A DNA stretch of 64,000 bases. Origin: CAZDBA01 sp965224765. GTDB lineage: Bacteria; Planctomycetota; Planctomycetia; Pirellulales; Pirellulaceae. A program made the translations under genes and the position numbers. Numbering within the stretch: the first letter of the stretch is position 1; the number at the start of each line of letters is the position of its first letter. This document shows, in pieces, positions 1 to 8,735 of the stretch. Below the pieces are notes generated by a model. That model had not been told where the DNA came from. It saw only the letters and a list, made by a program, of their open reading frames with translations, and made no database searches. The stretch covers positions 62,001 to 126,000 of the forward strand of contig CBDDAC010000014.1 of assembly GCA_965224765.1 (NCBI GenBank), given 5' to 3'.

Positions 1-210
1 GTAGATGGCTGCATTGCGGTCAATTAACTCGTTTTCCTCTGGGAAAAGACGATTAGCCAATGCCGGGATTGCTGGCTCGGTGGGGGTAAGTTCCAGTGAA
101 ATCACTTGGTCTTCCCGAAGGTCCGATTCATCAAAATCCTGCCCAAACAAGTTGAAGGGACCGGCCAAAAGGCAGCAGGTCATCGCGATCCGTATCAATT
201 GACTCTTCAT
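1..210 (-). CDS. Secreted protein, N-terminal part only
   Basis: Beginning of a protein that runs off the left edge; 70 codons are visible. The ATG at 210 follows the stop of the upstream gene with no gap (TAG at 213-211), so it is probably translated from the same mRNA as that gene and the sigma factor. The first residues, MKSQLIRIAMTCCLLAG, form a signal peptide that probably ends near FGQ at residue 24. The visible mature part is acidic and has no motif I recognise. Export is inferred from the signal; function is unknown. Confidence 0.6.
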   Translation of the reverse strand, partial: MKSQLIRIAMTCCLLAGPFNLFGQDFDESDLREDQVISLELTPTEPAIPALANRLFPEENELIDRNAAIY

Positions 211-756
211 CTATAGTGCTCCTGAATCGGTGTATTGCCGCAAAAGGTTAAAGGCTGTTGGGGATGGCATAGTTGGAAAAATCATGAGGGGCTTGGGATC
301 ATCAAAGTCTGCGTTGGGGGCGGAACTCAATAGGCGATTGCGAATTCCAATCATTGTTTGTTGGCCAGCGGAACCCGTCGAAATGGAACGGATCCACGGA
401 GAGCGAGGACGCAGCGTTTGAGGATTCGTTTTTTCGGCTGAAGTAAATTCCTTGGCTGATGAGGTGAGCTCCTCGTCAGAACTTGTGGGCGATTTTTCGG
501 AAATTGAAGTAGGCGTGGCGGTCGCGGAATTCAGCCACCCCGAAAAACTCAATAGGGTCAAAGCCAGAGACGCTGCCATCGCCAATTGCCAAATCGCAAG
601 TGTTGATTTGATGCGGCTTTGTCGTTCGGCCAACGCCTCGACACGACCGACTGCTTTTCCAGCTTCGAACATCACCGACCCATTGGAAACGCCAAGAGGT
701 TGAGGCGCCATTGAGATCAATGCTCGTTCGACGGAATCGTTTTCATGTTCAGTCAT
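211..756 (-). CDS. Single-pass membrane protein next to ECF sigma factor
   Basis: Protein of 181 residues with one membrane segment in its first half (around IWQLAMAASLALTLLSFSGW). A cytoplasmic part of about 50 residues precedes it and a Ser/Thr/Glu-rich outer part follows. The chosen ATG at 756 overlaps the sigma factor stop as ATGA, typical of coupled translation; an ATG at 771 would add five residues. Position right after an ECF sigma factor and the membrane topology suggest an anti-sigma or signalling partner. No HxxxCxxC zinc anti-sigma motif is visible, so that role is inference from context only. Confidence 0.65.
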   Translation of the reverse strand: MTEHENDSVERALISMAPQPLGVSNGSVMFEAGKAVGRVEALAERQSRIKSTLAIWQLAMAASLALTLLSFSGWLNSATATPTSISEKSPTSSDEELTSSAKEFTSAEKTNPQTLRPRSPWIRSISTGSAGQQTMIGIRNRLLSSAPNADFDDPKPLMIFPTMPSPTAFNLLRQYTDSGAL

Positions 757-1238
757 TTTTTTATCAACCATGTAAGGCCCAAAGTTTTTCTAAGTTCATC
801 CAGTCCAACTGAGTACTTGCGATGTGCCGTGCTCGATGAACAGTCCACTAGCGCGCCAATTTCTTCAAAACTCAATTGCCCCCAGATTTTGGCAACAACA
901 ATCTCGCGAACCGTTGCATCCAGGGATTGGATGGCCAGGCTCAATTGTTCGGAATCCATTTCGTTATTCAGGTTTTTTGGAAACAGGCTATGTGATTCCT
1001 GTGCCACATTAGTTTCTCGTTCGCGACGTCGGGTATGAATTCTCAATTGGCTAATTGCCCGATTTCGTACGACGCGAAATAACCAAGCGACTGGGTTGTC
1101 CGGAACATTGGCGTTTGTTGCCAAATCGATGAATGCTTGTTGAACACAATCTTCAGGAGAATCTGCCCACTGCCGCGCGTACAACTGGAGCGCAGCACCG
1201 TGCAAGTTCAGAAGTTGTTCCAATTCGTCTGGCGTCAT
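753..1238 (-). CDS. ECF-type RNA polymerase sigma factor
   Basis: 161 residues, the usual length of an extracytoplasmic-function sigma factor. Region 2 is visible in the first 70 residues (SPEDCVQQAFIDL, then NPVAWLFRVVRNRAISQLR). Region 4 lies near the C terminus, with a helix-turn-helix at LSFEEIGALVDCSSSTAHRK. It should direct RNA polymerase to a small regulon. It heads a three-gene unit with a membrane protein and a secreted protein, which fits control from the envelope. The exact ECF subgroup cannot be told by eye. Confidence 0.88.
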   Translation of the reverse strand: MTPDELEQLLNLHGAALQLYARQWADSPEDCVQQAFIDLATNANVPDNPVAWLFRVVRNRAISQLRIHTRRRERETNVAQESHSLFPKNLNNEMDSEQLSLAIQSLDATVREIVVAKIWGQLSFEEIGALVDCSSSTAHRKYSVGLDELRKTLGLTWLIKK

Positions 1239-1825
1239 CAGTGTCGTTCTGTTGTTTTTCCTGCCGAACCATCTTTGACGTTTATTATGATGTCGCCAAA
1301 GAAAGGAGGTTATCCCGCAAACGGCAGAGTTTTTGAAGAAGATTCAGGACACACGAAACACCGGGGGATATTGGCCGAGCGCAGCGTCACGATTTACTTT
1401 TGGAGACAGTTTAATTTGCCCGTTGTTTTTCTGCAGCAATCAAGATACCAGCCCCAAAACTTTGCGTTGACGCGGAACTGGTGGTTCAACCAACCTGAAC
1501 TGAAGGGCGCCATGTCTTTCAATTGCGCAGGCATGCTCACGCAAGCGTGAAGCATGGCACCCACTAAACCTGGTCCCCTAAACCTGGTCCCCCCCCCTAA
1601 AACAGGTCAAATCAGCTCTGAACGAACCACAGGTCACAAATGTCCAGGATTCGGCCCTGTATTTTGGGGCATTGAGGGCGAGACTCAATGGCCGAGTTCC
1701 GACGTGTAAAACGGACGTTGCATGTAGGGAAACGGGGCGATACTTGAAACTCAATGGACTAGAAACAAGTATTGTCAAAGAGCGGTTATGGCCGTGAACG
1801 AAGTCTCTTTTGTGTTGGTGTCCGG
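1239..1825. other. Non-coding region between the sigma and AraC genes
   Basis: About 590 bases with no convincing gene. It holds the upstream region of the sigma operon, one copy of the palindromic repeat family (1531-1565) and, directly behind it, two copies of TAAACCTGGTCCCC followed by a C-run (1565-1600). Open frames here are short and lack family resemblance. Confidence 0.6.
1531..1565. repeat. Palindromic interspersed repeat, copy A
   Basis: CATGCTCACGC and GCGTGAAGCATG form an 11-bp hairpin with one bulge, followed by GCATGGCACCCA. The same hairpin and GGCACCC/GGGTGCC flank recur at 19.6, 36.97, 37.06 and 49.4 kb. Always intergenic, so it resembles a REP-type element. Confidence 0.55.
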
Positions 1826-2620
1826 ATGGCAATGAAAAGCCAAGTATGTAGTCTTTCCGATCTGGATGGTTTGGAGGTCCTGCGCGCTCGAAGCTCGAAT
1901 CATCGGTTTCCGGTGCACTGCCACTCGACATTTGTCATTGAGTTGGTCGAGCGCGGAGCGGACTGGTGCTGCTTGAACGATCTCACGGCTGCGGCAGGAG
2001 ATGTCATGGTTCACGCTCCGTTTACCGCACATACTGGAGGGACCGTATCGGATACCGATCTGGAGTACTTTGCGATTTATCCTTCCCGCCGAGTGTGCGC
2101 GGACGTTGCCGATGTAGATTTACTAGCGATTTCAGGTGGAACGTTTGTTTGCAATGATCGCGACGTGAAACGTCGGATGCAAGAACTTTCGGGGTGCGCT
2201 GATCGCGAACGCTTTACGAGTCAGTTTGAGAAGATTTTCAAGCGACTCCTCCGACAGCTTGTGATCTGTTCGGGGCAAAAACCGCGAATGGGTGGTGCCG
2301 ATCCCGTATCCAAAATTGAACGCGCGCAAGAATTTCTGGACGACAACTGTAGGCAGGAAATCTCTGTGTCTGGGTTAGCGGAAAAGTTTGGGATGAGTCA
2401 GTTTCATTTCATTCGCAAATTCAAAAAGATGGTTGGGATTACGCCCAGGCAATATCTGATCAGTCGGCGAGTCGCGTTGGGGAAAGAGATTATCGCCAAC
2501 GGAGGGTCCATTGTTGGGGCAGCGATAGAGTGCGGATTCTCAGACCAAAGTCATTTTACCCGTTGTTTCAAACGAGTAACTGGATATTCGCCTGGCATCT
2601 TCGCGTCGTCTTTCGAGTAG
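1826..2620 (+). CDS. AraC-family transcription regulator
   Basis: 264 residues from the ATG at 1826; an in-frame TTG at 1772 would add 18 residues without a better ribosome site. The N-terminal half is a cupin-type ligand-binding domain (HRFPVHCHSTFVIELVERG, then GDVMVHAPFTAHTGG). The last 100 residues hold the two AraC helix-turn-helix motifs: VSGLAEKFGMSQFHFIRKFK and VGAAIECGFSDQSHFTRCFK. The ligand and targets are unknown. It stands alone between long spacers, with no divergent partner that would suggest a regulated pathway. Confidence 0.88.
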   Translation: MAMKSQVCSLSDLDGLEVLRARSSNHRFPVHCHSTFVIELVERGADWCCLNDLTAAAGDVMVHAPFTAHTGGTVSDTDLEYFAIYPSRRVCADVADVDLLAISGGTFVCNDRDVKRRMQELSGCADRERFTSQFEKIFKRLLRQLVICSGQKPRMGGADPVSKIERAQEFLDDNCRQEISVSGLAEKFGMSQFHFIRKFKKMVGITPRQYLISRRVALGKEIIANGGSIVGAAIECGFSDQSHFTRCFKRVTGYSPGIFASSFE

Positions 2621-2935
2621 CTCCAATTCATGCCTGAGTTGGCCCGGAGTGCGCTGCAATAATGATCTAGTCCCACCGGTAGATTGTGCATTGGAATCGT
2701 CCGAGTGTTTGAGAACGAGTTGGTCCCCTGCTCCATAGGGTGCGACAAGAATCGGTCCTTGGAAAAGAACTTCAATTTTCGTCTGGTTGCTGTTTTCCGT
2801 CGTGTACTGCTGCAAGTTCGTTGGATTGGCAATCGATCCGTTTTGTTCGGTCATCGTTAGAACAAACGATGCGGGGAATTGGACTCCGAGTCGTTTTTCA
2901 GATTCCGCAATCCACTGATTAGCAACCGGCGGCCA
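2593..2935 (-). pseudogene. SMI1/KNR4-like remnant lacking a start codon
   Basis: A minus-strand frame downstream of the M16 protease reads RWPPVANQWIAESEKRLGVQ then FPASFVLTMTEQNGS, which resembles the start of a SMI1/KNR4 domain (E..LGV.FP.SF....NG). There is no ATG, GTG or TTG between the preceding in-frame stop and this segment. The first ATG falls inside the domain (2854), and the frame ends antisense to the AraC gene. I read it as a decayed gene, or one with an unusual start coupled to the protease stop at 2937. SMI1/KNR4 proteins are often immunity proteins of contact-dependent toxins, but no toxin is nearby. Confidence 0.4.
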
Positions 2936-2936
2936 T

Positions 2937-4298
2937 CTATCGTCCTGTCGGAATCAATTGGGTGAAGATTTGGTTTGAATCAGTGATACAAAGGCCCACA
3001 ACGTCCTGGAAGTCCTTTTTCGTCACGGTTTTTAAGAATTCAATCGAGCTTTCCATGTCGTCGCCAAGGAAATGATTGGCGATTCCTCGATTGAGAGCAT
3101 CTTGCAGAATGACTTGCTGAATCGATTGTTTGTCGTTGCCCCCATTTTTAGACAGGTAATTGGCGGTTTGCATGGCGCGCGGCCATGCCGTTGGCTTCAT
3201 TTGGAACTGGTAGTTTCTCGCAAAGGCCTTAGCCAATTGGGGAGCAGATTTAATGGAGTCCTTGACGGCCGATTGCATGAATTCGTCAAGCATGTTTTCT
3301 ATTTCGTTCAAGTCTTCATCTGGACGAGCCATCCCGTAAATGAACATCGGTAACTCACCCACTTTCCATGTGTTGTAGCTGGTCATCACCATCGTACATT
3401 TTTCTTTCAGCGATTTATTGTTGCTCGCTTTTTGCAATATGTCAGCTCCGATAATCGTCAGCAAAAGTTGCTGTTGGAAATCGGCTGGTGGTTTCCAGGC
3501 GACGCAGACTGCCGAATGTTTTGAGTCCCAGCCAACCACGTTTCTTTGCGGGACGTTTTCCCAGGAGATTGACGAATTGACGTTTTCGCCAGCGGGAATG
3601 TCAGCAAAGTATTTCTGAACTAGTTGCTTGGCCTCATCGGTTGTGGTTTTTCCAGAGATGATAAGGGTCAAGTTTCTTGGGGAATAATGCGTTGTGTAAA
3701 ACGCATGGAATTGGTCCATTTTGAAATCTTCCAGGCCTCCGCGAATCAACGTTTCTTTGGATTGAAATTTCCAAGCATGGGCAAGGCTCATGAAGGCGTG
3801 TTTGAGCATGCCGCTGTCGGGATTGTTTTCGACGAAATCGGTTTCCTGATAGACGCGTTTTGACTCAACGATCAGCATTCCGCGCTCAAAGCCGGTTTGT
3901 TGTAATCGAGACGCTTCGATCTGTAGGACCTTTTCCAAGTCTTCTGCTGGAACGGCATAGTCATAGTGAGTCATGTCCGGAAGCGTTTCGGCATTTGCCA
4001 TCCCGACGTCATTTAGCCACGTCATGGCTTCATTGCTTTTGAAGCCTGCACCTGGTGAATAGCAGACCAGATGTTCCAGTAAATGAGCGGCCTGAACCAT
4101 GTTTTCTGGTTCGTTGACAAATCCGACTCGGTAGAAGGTTTCTACCGCCACATCGCTCGCCTCTTCGATCGGATTGACAATAACGTGCATCCCGTTCTCA
4201 AGATCAAATTCAACGACCTCTTGTCCCGAAATGTGAACATGGGCGATGAGGTAGCAAGATATTAATGTTGCCAGTTGGTAAATTCGCATAGCCATCAT
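2937..4298 (-). CDS. Secreted M16-family zinc peptidase-like protein
   Basis: 453 residues with a signal peptide (start MMAMRIYQLATLISCYL, likely cut near HISGQ; ATG at 4292 is an alternative). The inverted zinc motif of M16 peptidases is present as HLLEH (in AAHLLEHLVC), and the third ligand region follows about 70 residues later as IVESKRVYQET. The chain equals one M16 repeat pair, about half an insulysin-type protein, like the bacterial PqqL/ymxG-like forms. Expected to act outside the cytoplasmic membrane on peptides. It stands alone. Confidence 0.82.
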   Translation of the reverse strand: MMAMRIYQLATLISCYLIAHVHISGQEVVEFDLENGMHVIVNPIEEASDVAVETFYRVGFVNEPENMVQAAHLLEHLVCYSPGAGFKSNEAMTWLNDVGMANAETLPDMTHYDYAVPAEDLEKVLQIEASRLQQTGFERGMLIVESKRVYQETDFVENNPDSGMLKHAFMSLAHAWKFQSKETLIRGGLEDFKMDQFHAFYTTHYSPRNLTLIISGKTTTDEAKQLVQKYFADIPAGENVNSSISWENVPQRNVVGWDSKHSAVCVAWKPPADFQQQLLLTIIGADILQKASNNKSLKEKCTMVMTSYNTWKVGELPMFIYGMARPDEDLNEIENMLDEFMQSAVKDSIKSAPQLAKAFARNYQFQMKPTAWPRAMQTANYLSKNGGNDKQSIQQVILQDALNRGIANHFLGDDMESSIEFLKTVTKKDFQDVVGLCITDSNQIFTQLIPTGR

Positions 4299-4565
4299 CT
4301 TGTGGTCCTTTTCAAATTCCGGAAGCGTGGTTTTTGAGGTTCAACTTTATGTGTGTGAACATCGAAACTACGTGACAGCGATTTTTTGGAATATTTGAGA
4401 ATGGCAAAAAACAAAGGGGTTTTGCCGGCCAATTTGATTGGTTGCAACCGCGAGGGTCCATGATGTGCAAGACAGAGATCGCCACGAAACGAGGCTGACC
4501 TCTGATTCAATGCCACAGACATGAGACCAGGTCCGTTATTTGAAGGAGCTTCGCTGGGCTTCCGG

Positions 4566-5675
4566 TCAAACTGACTTTTGACTACCACTGAAGAAGAACC
4601 CAAGTGCTTGCCCCAATTCATCAGGCAGAACAGGGAGCTCACGACGTGGTAGCAAGAACGTCGACAAATTAAACAAGTCAAGAAAGACACGATTCTTTTT
4701 GGTCGTTGCAGCCAGGTATTCATGGCCGGATGATCCGCCGGTACCAATCTTGGTGCCCAGCATCCGCTGAACCATGATTACATGACGCTGTCTCCAGTTG
4801 GTAAACAACTCATCGATATCGACGAGCAAGGTTAGGTATCGAAATGGCGAGTACAACATGGGTTCATCACGGTAGAGATGAATGAACAATGCCGCTAGAA
4901 ACCCCTGGTGGGAGAATCGGTACTCTCCAGCTTCTCGCGCCTCGTCGAATTTTTCCTTGTCCAGAATGGAATCAAACATTTTTTGGGTGTTTTCCAGTTC
5001 CGCAAGTTGAAACGTTTTTTCGCGATCAGATAACGTGGCATTTTCTTCGATGATCTTGCGATCGGAGGACAGCATTTTCTCAATTGCTGTTCCGTATTCT
5101 TTCCAGAAGTCGTATCCGTTGAATTCCAAAAATGGCATTCGTTCAAGCCAGCGATCCGTCAGATCCAGCAACGTGGGTTTAGTTTCCAGGTCATCCAAGA
5201 TTTTTCGATCCGAATCGGTTAGTCGCGAATGGAAAAATTCTTGGTCGGCAGGGATGCGATTTTTTCGGCGAATTCCCAACATGATTTCGATTTTTTTGAA
5301 CATGATGCTCTGAAAGCCGGATGCCGGAACCAGCAGATCGCGGAACTCTAGGAAATCCAGTGGAGTCATGGTCTCGATGATCGTGATTTGCTCAATCAAA
5401 ACACGCTGAATGGTTTTGATGCGGGCAAGTCGGTGAATGACTCGTCCCATTTTTTTGTCAGCGACGATGGGATCGTCAAACACATCGACGATCGATTCCA
5501 ATTCATGCACAATTTGCTTGAACCATAACTCGTAGGCCTGATGAGTAATGATAAAAAGCATTTCGTCGTGGGCCGGATCTCCCGCTTCTGCACTTTCGAG
5601 TTTTTGGGCGCCAAGAATCTTATCGAGTTGGAGGTATTCACCGTAGTAAACAGGTTTGGCCATTGGTATTTTCAA
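4566..5675 (-). CDS. kynA: Tryptophan 2,3-dioxygenase
   Basis: Haem enzyme that opens the indole ring of L-tryptophan with O2 to N-formylkynurenine, the first step of the kynurenine route. The family signature HDEMLFIITHQAYELWFKQI lies near residue 40. The C-terminal haem-ligand and substrate loop reads WRQRHVIMVQRMLGTKIG then TGGSSGHEYL. Length (369 residues) is slightly above the usual 280-400 bacterial range centre. ATG at 5663 (MAKPVYYGEY) is an equally good start. No kynurenine formamidase or kynureninase lies beside it; a strong terminator separates it from the upstream oxidoreductase. Confidence 0.93.
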   Translation of the reverse strand: MKIPMAKPVYYGEYLQLDKILGAQKLESAEAGDPAHDEMLFIITHQAYELWFKQIVHELESIVDVFDDPIVADKKMGRVIHRLARIKTIQRVLIEQITIIETMTPLDFLEFRDLLVPASGFQSIMFKKIEIMLGIRRKNRIPADQEFFHSRLTDSDRKILDDLETKPTLLDLTDRWLERMPFLEFNGYDFWKEYGTAIEKMLSSDRKIIEENATLSDREKTFQLAELENTQKMFDSILDKEKFDEAREAGEYRFSHQGFLAALFIHLYRDEPMLYSPFRYLTLLVDIDELFTNWRQRHVIMVQRMLGTKIGTGGSSGHEYLAATTKKNRVFLDLFNLSTFLLPRRELPVLPDELGQALGFFFSGSQKSV

Positions 5676-5693
5676 TCGCAGGTTAACTATAAG

Positions 5694-5740
5694 AAAAAAA
5701 GCGAAGCCGTAGATCCGCTGTCGTGCGGATTTGGCTTCGC
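5694..5740 (-). terminator. Rho-independent terminator of the Gfo/Idh/MocA gene
   Basis: Read on the minus strand, GGCGAAGCC pairs with GGCTTCGC and an inner ATCCGC/GCGGAT stem, followed by seven T. It lies between the oxidoreductase stop at 5776 and the kynA start at 5675, so the two genes are separate units. Confidence 0.85.
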
Positions 5741-5775
5741 CATCAATCTAACGATTTATTGGTGGTTTGTAAGGA

Positions 5776-7056
5776 CTACCAGGCTTTGTCTCCTGGAATC
5801 GCAACTTTGGCTGGCTCGTAGTCGCCCCAAGCCAGATTTTCAGGACCGAGAACTTTTTCGCTGGCCATGTAGTCCGCCCATTCAATTCGCTTGCCCGTGT
5901 ATGCCGAATCTCTTGCACAAAGTGCCATCAAGGTGCTATTGCACATGTAGTGGCCATCGTTGATCGGATTGGCATCGCGAATGCTCTTGAACAGATGTTG
6001 GTGCTCAACGTCATACATGCTTGGCTTGGGACCCTTGTATCTCCAGGTCTCATCGCCATTAACGACTTCGTGCTTGAGAACTCTAGCTTTGCCGTTGGTA
6101 CCGATGATATAGTCTTCTACATCGGTGAAGCAACCCGCTTGCTGCCTACAATAAGAATGACATTTGACTCCGTTTTCCCATTCGAAAACCGTTGCAAAAT
6201 GATCGTAGATATTGCCGTACTGCTCATCAACTCGGCGTTGACGTCCGCCCAAGGAGTAGACTCGAGCCGGCGCTTTGTCGTCCATCAACCAGCCGGCTTT
6301 GTCGATCGAGTGGATATGCTGTTCGGCTGTGTGATCGCCAGAGAGCCAGTTGAAGTAAAGCCAGTTTCGCATCTGGTACTCCATTTGACTCCAAGCGTCG
6401 TTATTTCCGCGGTGCCATAATTCTCCGGTCAGATAGTTCTCTTGAATCGATGTGATGTCGCCGATGGCTCCATCTTTGATCCGTTCCATGGTTGCAACCA
6501 CGCCAAGATCGTATCGCCAGCATAAACCCGAGACGATACTAAGCCCTTTGTCTTTGGCTACTTGGCAGGCGTCTAAGACTTTTTTAACACCCGGAACATC
6601 GACGCCGACGGGTTTTTCGCAAAAGACGTGCTTCCCCGCTGCGACGCAAGCCTCAATGTGGCTGGGACGAAAGTAAGGAGGTGTAGCCAGGATGACAACA
6701 TCCACGTCTGAGTTGATGAGTTCTTTGAAATTTTCAAAGCCACTAAACTTATTGTCTCCCACTTCCACTCGCTCTTTGATTTTGCGAGTGAGGGTTTCGT
6801 GGCAACTTGCAACTCGATCGGTGAACGCGTCCGCGAGCGCGGTGATCTTTACGTTGGGGTCGGCATTGCAGGCGTTGATCGCAGCGCTCGTTCCACGTCC
6901 ACCGCATCCAATCAAGCCAACTTTCAGCGTGTCGTCGCTTGAGGTGTGAAATCCACCAAAGGTCGTTGAAGTATTTGCCGCGAGAACGCCGCCGGCCGCA
7001 ACTGCAGCGCTGGTTGAAAGAAAGTTGCGCCGGTTGGTTGTCTTCTTGTTCGGCAT
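5776..7056 (-). CDS. Tat-exported Gfo/Idh/MocA-family oxidoreductase
   Basis: 426 residues from the ATG at 7056; an upstream in-frame ATG at 7083 would place nine residues before the Tat signal. The N terminus has a twin-arginine signal (KKTTNRRNFLSTSAAVAAGG). A Rossmann NAD(P)-binding site follows (KVGLIGCGGRGT), then the family motif FCEKPVGVD with the conserved Lys. Planctomycetes carry very many such secreted paralogues, thought to work on sugars or glycan-derived polyols; the substrate here is unknown. A single-gene unit with its own terminator. Confidence 0.9.
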   Translation of the reverse strand: MPNKKTTNRRNFLSTSAAVAAGGVLAANTSTTFGGFHTSSDDTLKVGLIGCGGRGTSAAINACNADPNVKITALADAFTDRVASCHETLTRKIKERVEVGDNKFSGFENFKELINSDVDVVILATPPYFRPSHIEACVAAGKHVFCEKPVGVDVPGVKKVLDACQVAKDKGLSIVSGLCWRYDLGVVATMERIKDGAIGDITSIQENYLTGELWHRGNNDAWSQMEYQMRNWLYFNWLSGDHTAEQHIHSIDKAGWLMDDKAPARVYSLGGRQRRVDEQYGNIYDHFATVFEWENGVKCHSYCRQQAGCFTDVEDYIIGTNGKARVLKHEVVNGDETWRYKGPKPSMYDVEHQHLFKSIRDANPINDGHYMCNSTLMALCARDSAYTGKRIEWADYMASEKVLGPENLAWGDYEPAKVAIPGDKAW

Positions 7057-7527
7057 AGTTGTCTCCAAATGAATTGATTCCAAGATCCTATAATAATTGC
7101 TAACGAGGAGTCACGGCAACCATCTTGCAAATTACCGAACTCAAAGCCAAGTTCAATGCGAAATTCTTGCCAACTAAATCCAACTCAGGTGTGATTGCAC
7201 GCCCTTGCGAGTGCATCTCACAGACCGCAATTTAATCAAAAGGGCGAGCATCACGAAGCACCAGAGATAGCAAAACGTTGAAACTAGCGGCGATCTGAAG
7301 CCTGCAACTAAATTGCTCGCCGAGCAAGCCTTTTCAATTCGGCTGGCAAAGATGCATCGTCAAAGGGTTGCGTGAGTCTTGGGTTTGGTTTTGCTTTCTA
7401 TTTGATTCACCCAACTACGTAGAATTTGAGCAGGCGGTAAATCGCCTGGTCATTTGGCGACCGCCAACATCCGAAGCGTTCGTCTTGACGTTTGAATTCA
7501 TGAACTTGGTTGGGGTGAAATAGGCGT
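7057..7527. other. Non-coding spacer
   Basis: About 470 bases between the oxidoreductase start and the DUF1570 gene stop. I see no RNA gene, terminator or repeat copy. It must contain the promoter of the oxidoreductase near its left end, but no clear -35/-10 pair stands out. Confidence 0.5.
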
Positions 7528-8670
7528 CTATCGAATTCGTTTGATGTAGTTCAGGTACTCGCGTTCAAGTCCCTCAAGGTCTTCACCGAAAAAACGTTTG
7601 AAATCTGCAAGTCGCTCTTCTGGCGTGTCGTAGACCAGTGGTTTTTTGGTCGACATGAATTGGAGGTACTCGACGTATTTTTTGGAATGCCGGTTCAGTA
7701 AGAAGTAATTGAAACTCCAGGCTTCCGCATAGGCGTAGGTTGCGGTGTTGGCATCTTGAAAACGAGTGTCGTCAGAAAGCATGGATTCGAAGGCATCGGC
7801 TGGACGACTGCCAAACTCTTGTCGGAATTGAAATAGCCGAGGGGAGTTGACCTGCCCGATGGCGCGCCAACCCCGACGGTTGTTGAGGTCGGGCGTTTCG
7901 AAAAACATCGCAAGTCCTTCATTGATCCAAAGTGGCGTATCGGACATGCGAGTTTGCATTCCGGTGTTGAACATCATTTGATGCGTGCCTTCGTGGATCA
8001 CGGTAGCTACCATGTCAAGTGAATTTCGTGCGGACAAGATGTCGCTGATTTTTCGATCGTTGCTCAGTTCTGCTCCTGCGGGCAAAAGTCCACTGGTCAA
8101 ATCGTACATGGCGATTCGGTTCGTGAGCAAATTGTAGTAGGCGACCATCTGGCCTGGGGGCGCGCCAAGTTCCCTTTCGACATAACGAGAGTACTCCGCG
8201 TGCGAGCGAAATACGATTGCAGCCAATGGAAATTTGGGCTTGCTGTTGAGTTCGAACTTGCGTTTTTTATCCCAGTGAGAGATGAAGCCCTTGAACAGTC
8301 GTTCGTAAAGTCCGCCGATCCATTTGGCGTACGCCCGTTCCGTGTTGTAGGCAATCACAAAGTTGCCGGTCGTGTAAATGGAAAACCCCTCTGGGAGTTC
8401 AGTAAGCAACTGTTTGCCGAGTTCGTCCTGGGACAGCGGGATCACTTCATCATCATTGTCGACCTTTAATTGGATCTCGTCGAGTTGAATGACTCGAATG
8501 CGTCCGTCCCGACTTTGAAACAGAATTCCACCGTCATGAGCTTCGACCAGAATTTCGCCAGTGACGGTGAACGTTTCTCCATCACGTTGATACGTGATTT
8601 CATCCGCAGTCGCGAATGCCCCCATCAACGCGATTAGAAGTAAACCACAGGTAGTTTTGAAGAAGTCCAT
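7528..8670 (-). CDS. Secreted DUF1570-type protein with HExxH-like motif
   Basis: 380 residues from ATG 8670; the frame is open further upstream but the signal peptide (MDFFKTTCGLLLIALMGAFA) fixes this start. The mid part contains MVATVIHEGTHQMMFNTG, a gluzincin-like HExxH, followed by WINEGLAMFFE with the conserved Glu expected in MA-clan peptidases. This layout is that of the planctomycete DUF1570 family. The N-terminal 80 residues form a small beta-rich domain (GETFTVTGEILVE). Likely a cell-surface or secreted metallopeptidase; the substrate is unknown. It lies 65 bases behind the ABC permease and may share its transcript. Confidence 0.82.
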   Translation of the reverse strand: MDFFKTTCGLLLIALMGAFATADEITYQRDGETFTVTGEILVEAHDGGILFQSRDGRIRVIQLDEIQLKVDNDDEVIPLSQDELGKQLLTELPEGFSIYTTGNFVIAYNTERAYAKWIGGLYERLFKGFISHWDKKRKFELNSKPKFPLAAIVFRSHAEYSRYVERELGAPPGQMVAYYNLLTNRIAMYDLTSGLLPAGAELSNDRKISDILSARNSLDMVATVIHEGTHQMMFNTGMQTRMSDTPLWINEGLAMFFETPDLNNRRGWRAIGQVNSPRLFQFRQEFGSRPADAFESMLSDDTRFQDANTATYAYAEAWSFNYFLLNRHSKKYVEYLQFMSTKKPLVYDTPEERLADFKRFFGEDLEGLEREYLNYIKRIR

Positions 8671-8735
8671 TTGTTTCGTCCAACAATGAAGGTGATCATC
8701 CGATGAATCGCGTTCTAAGCACTTGGTAATGTTTA

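Noticed and set aside
1578..1931. Minus-strand frame of 117 codons over the AraC start
   Set aside because: Overlaps the AraC gene and a low-complexity C-run; no supporting signal.
4295..4747. 150-codon frame antisense to the kynA end
   Set aside because: Overlaps a certain gene in another frame; Arg/Ser/Cys-rich shadow translation.
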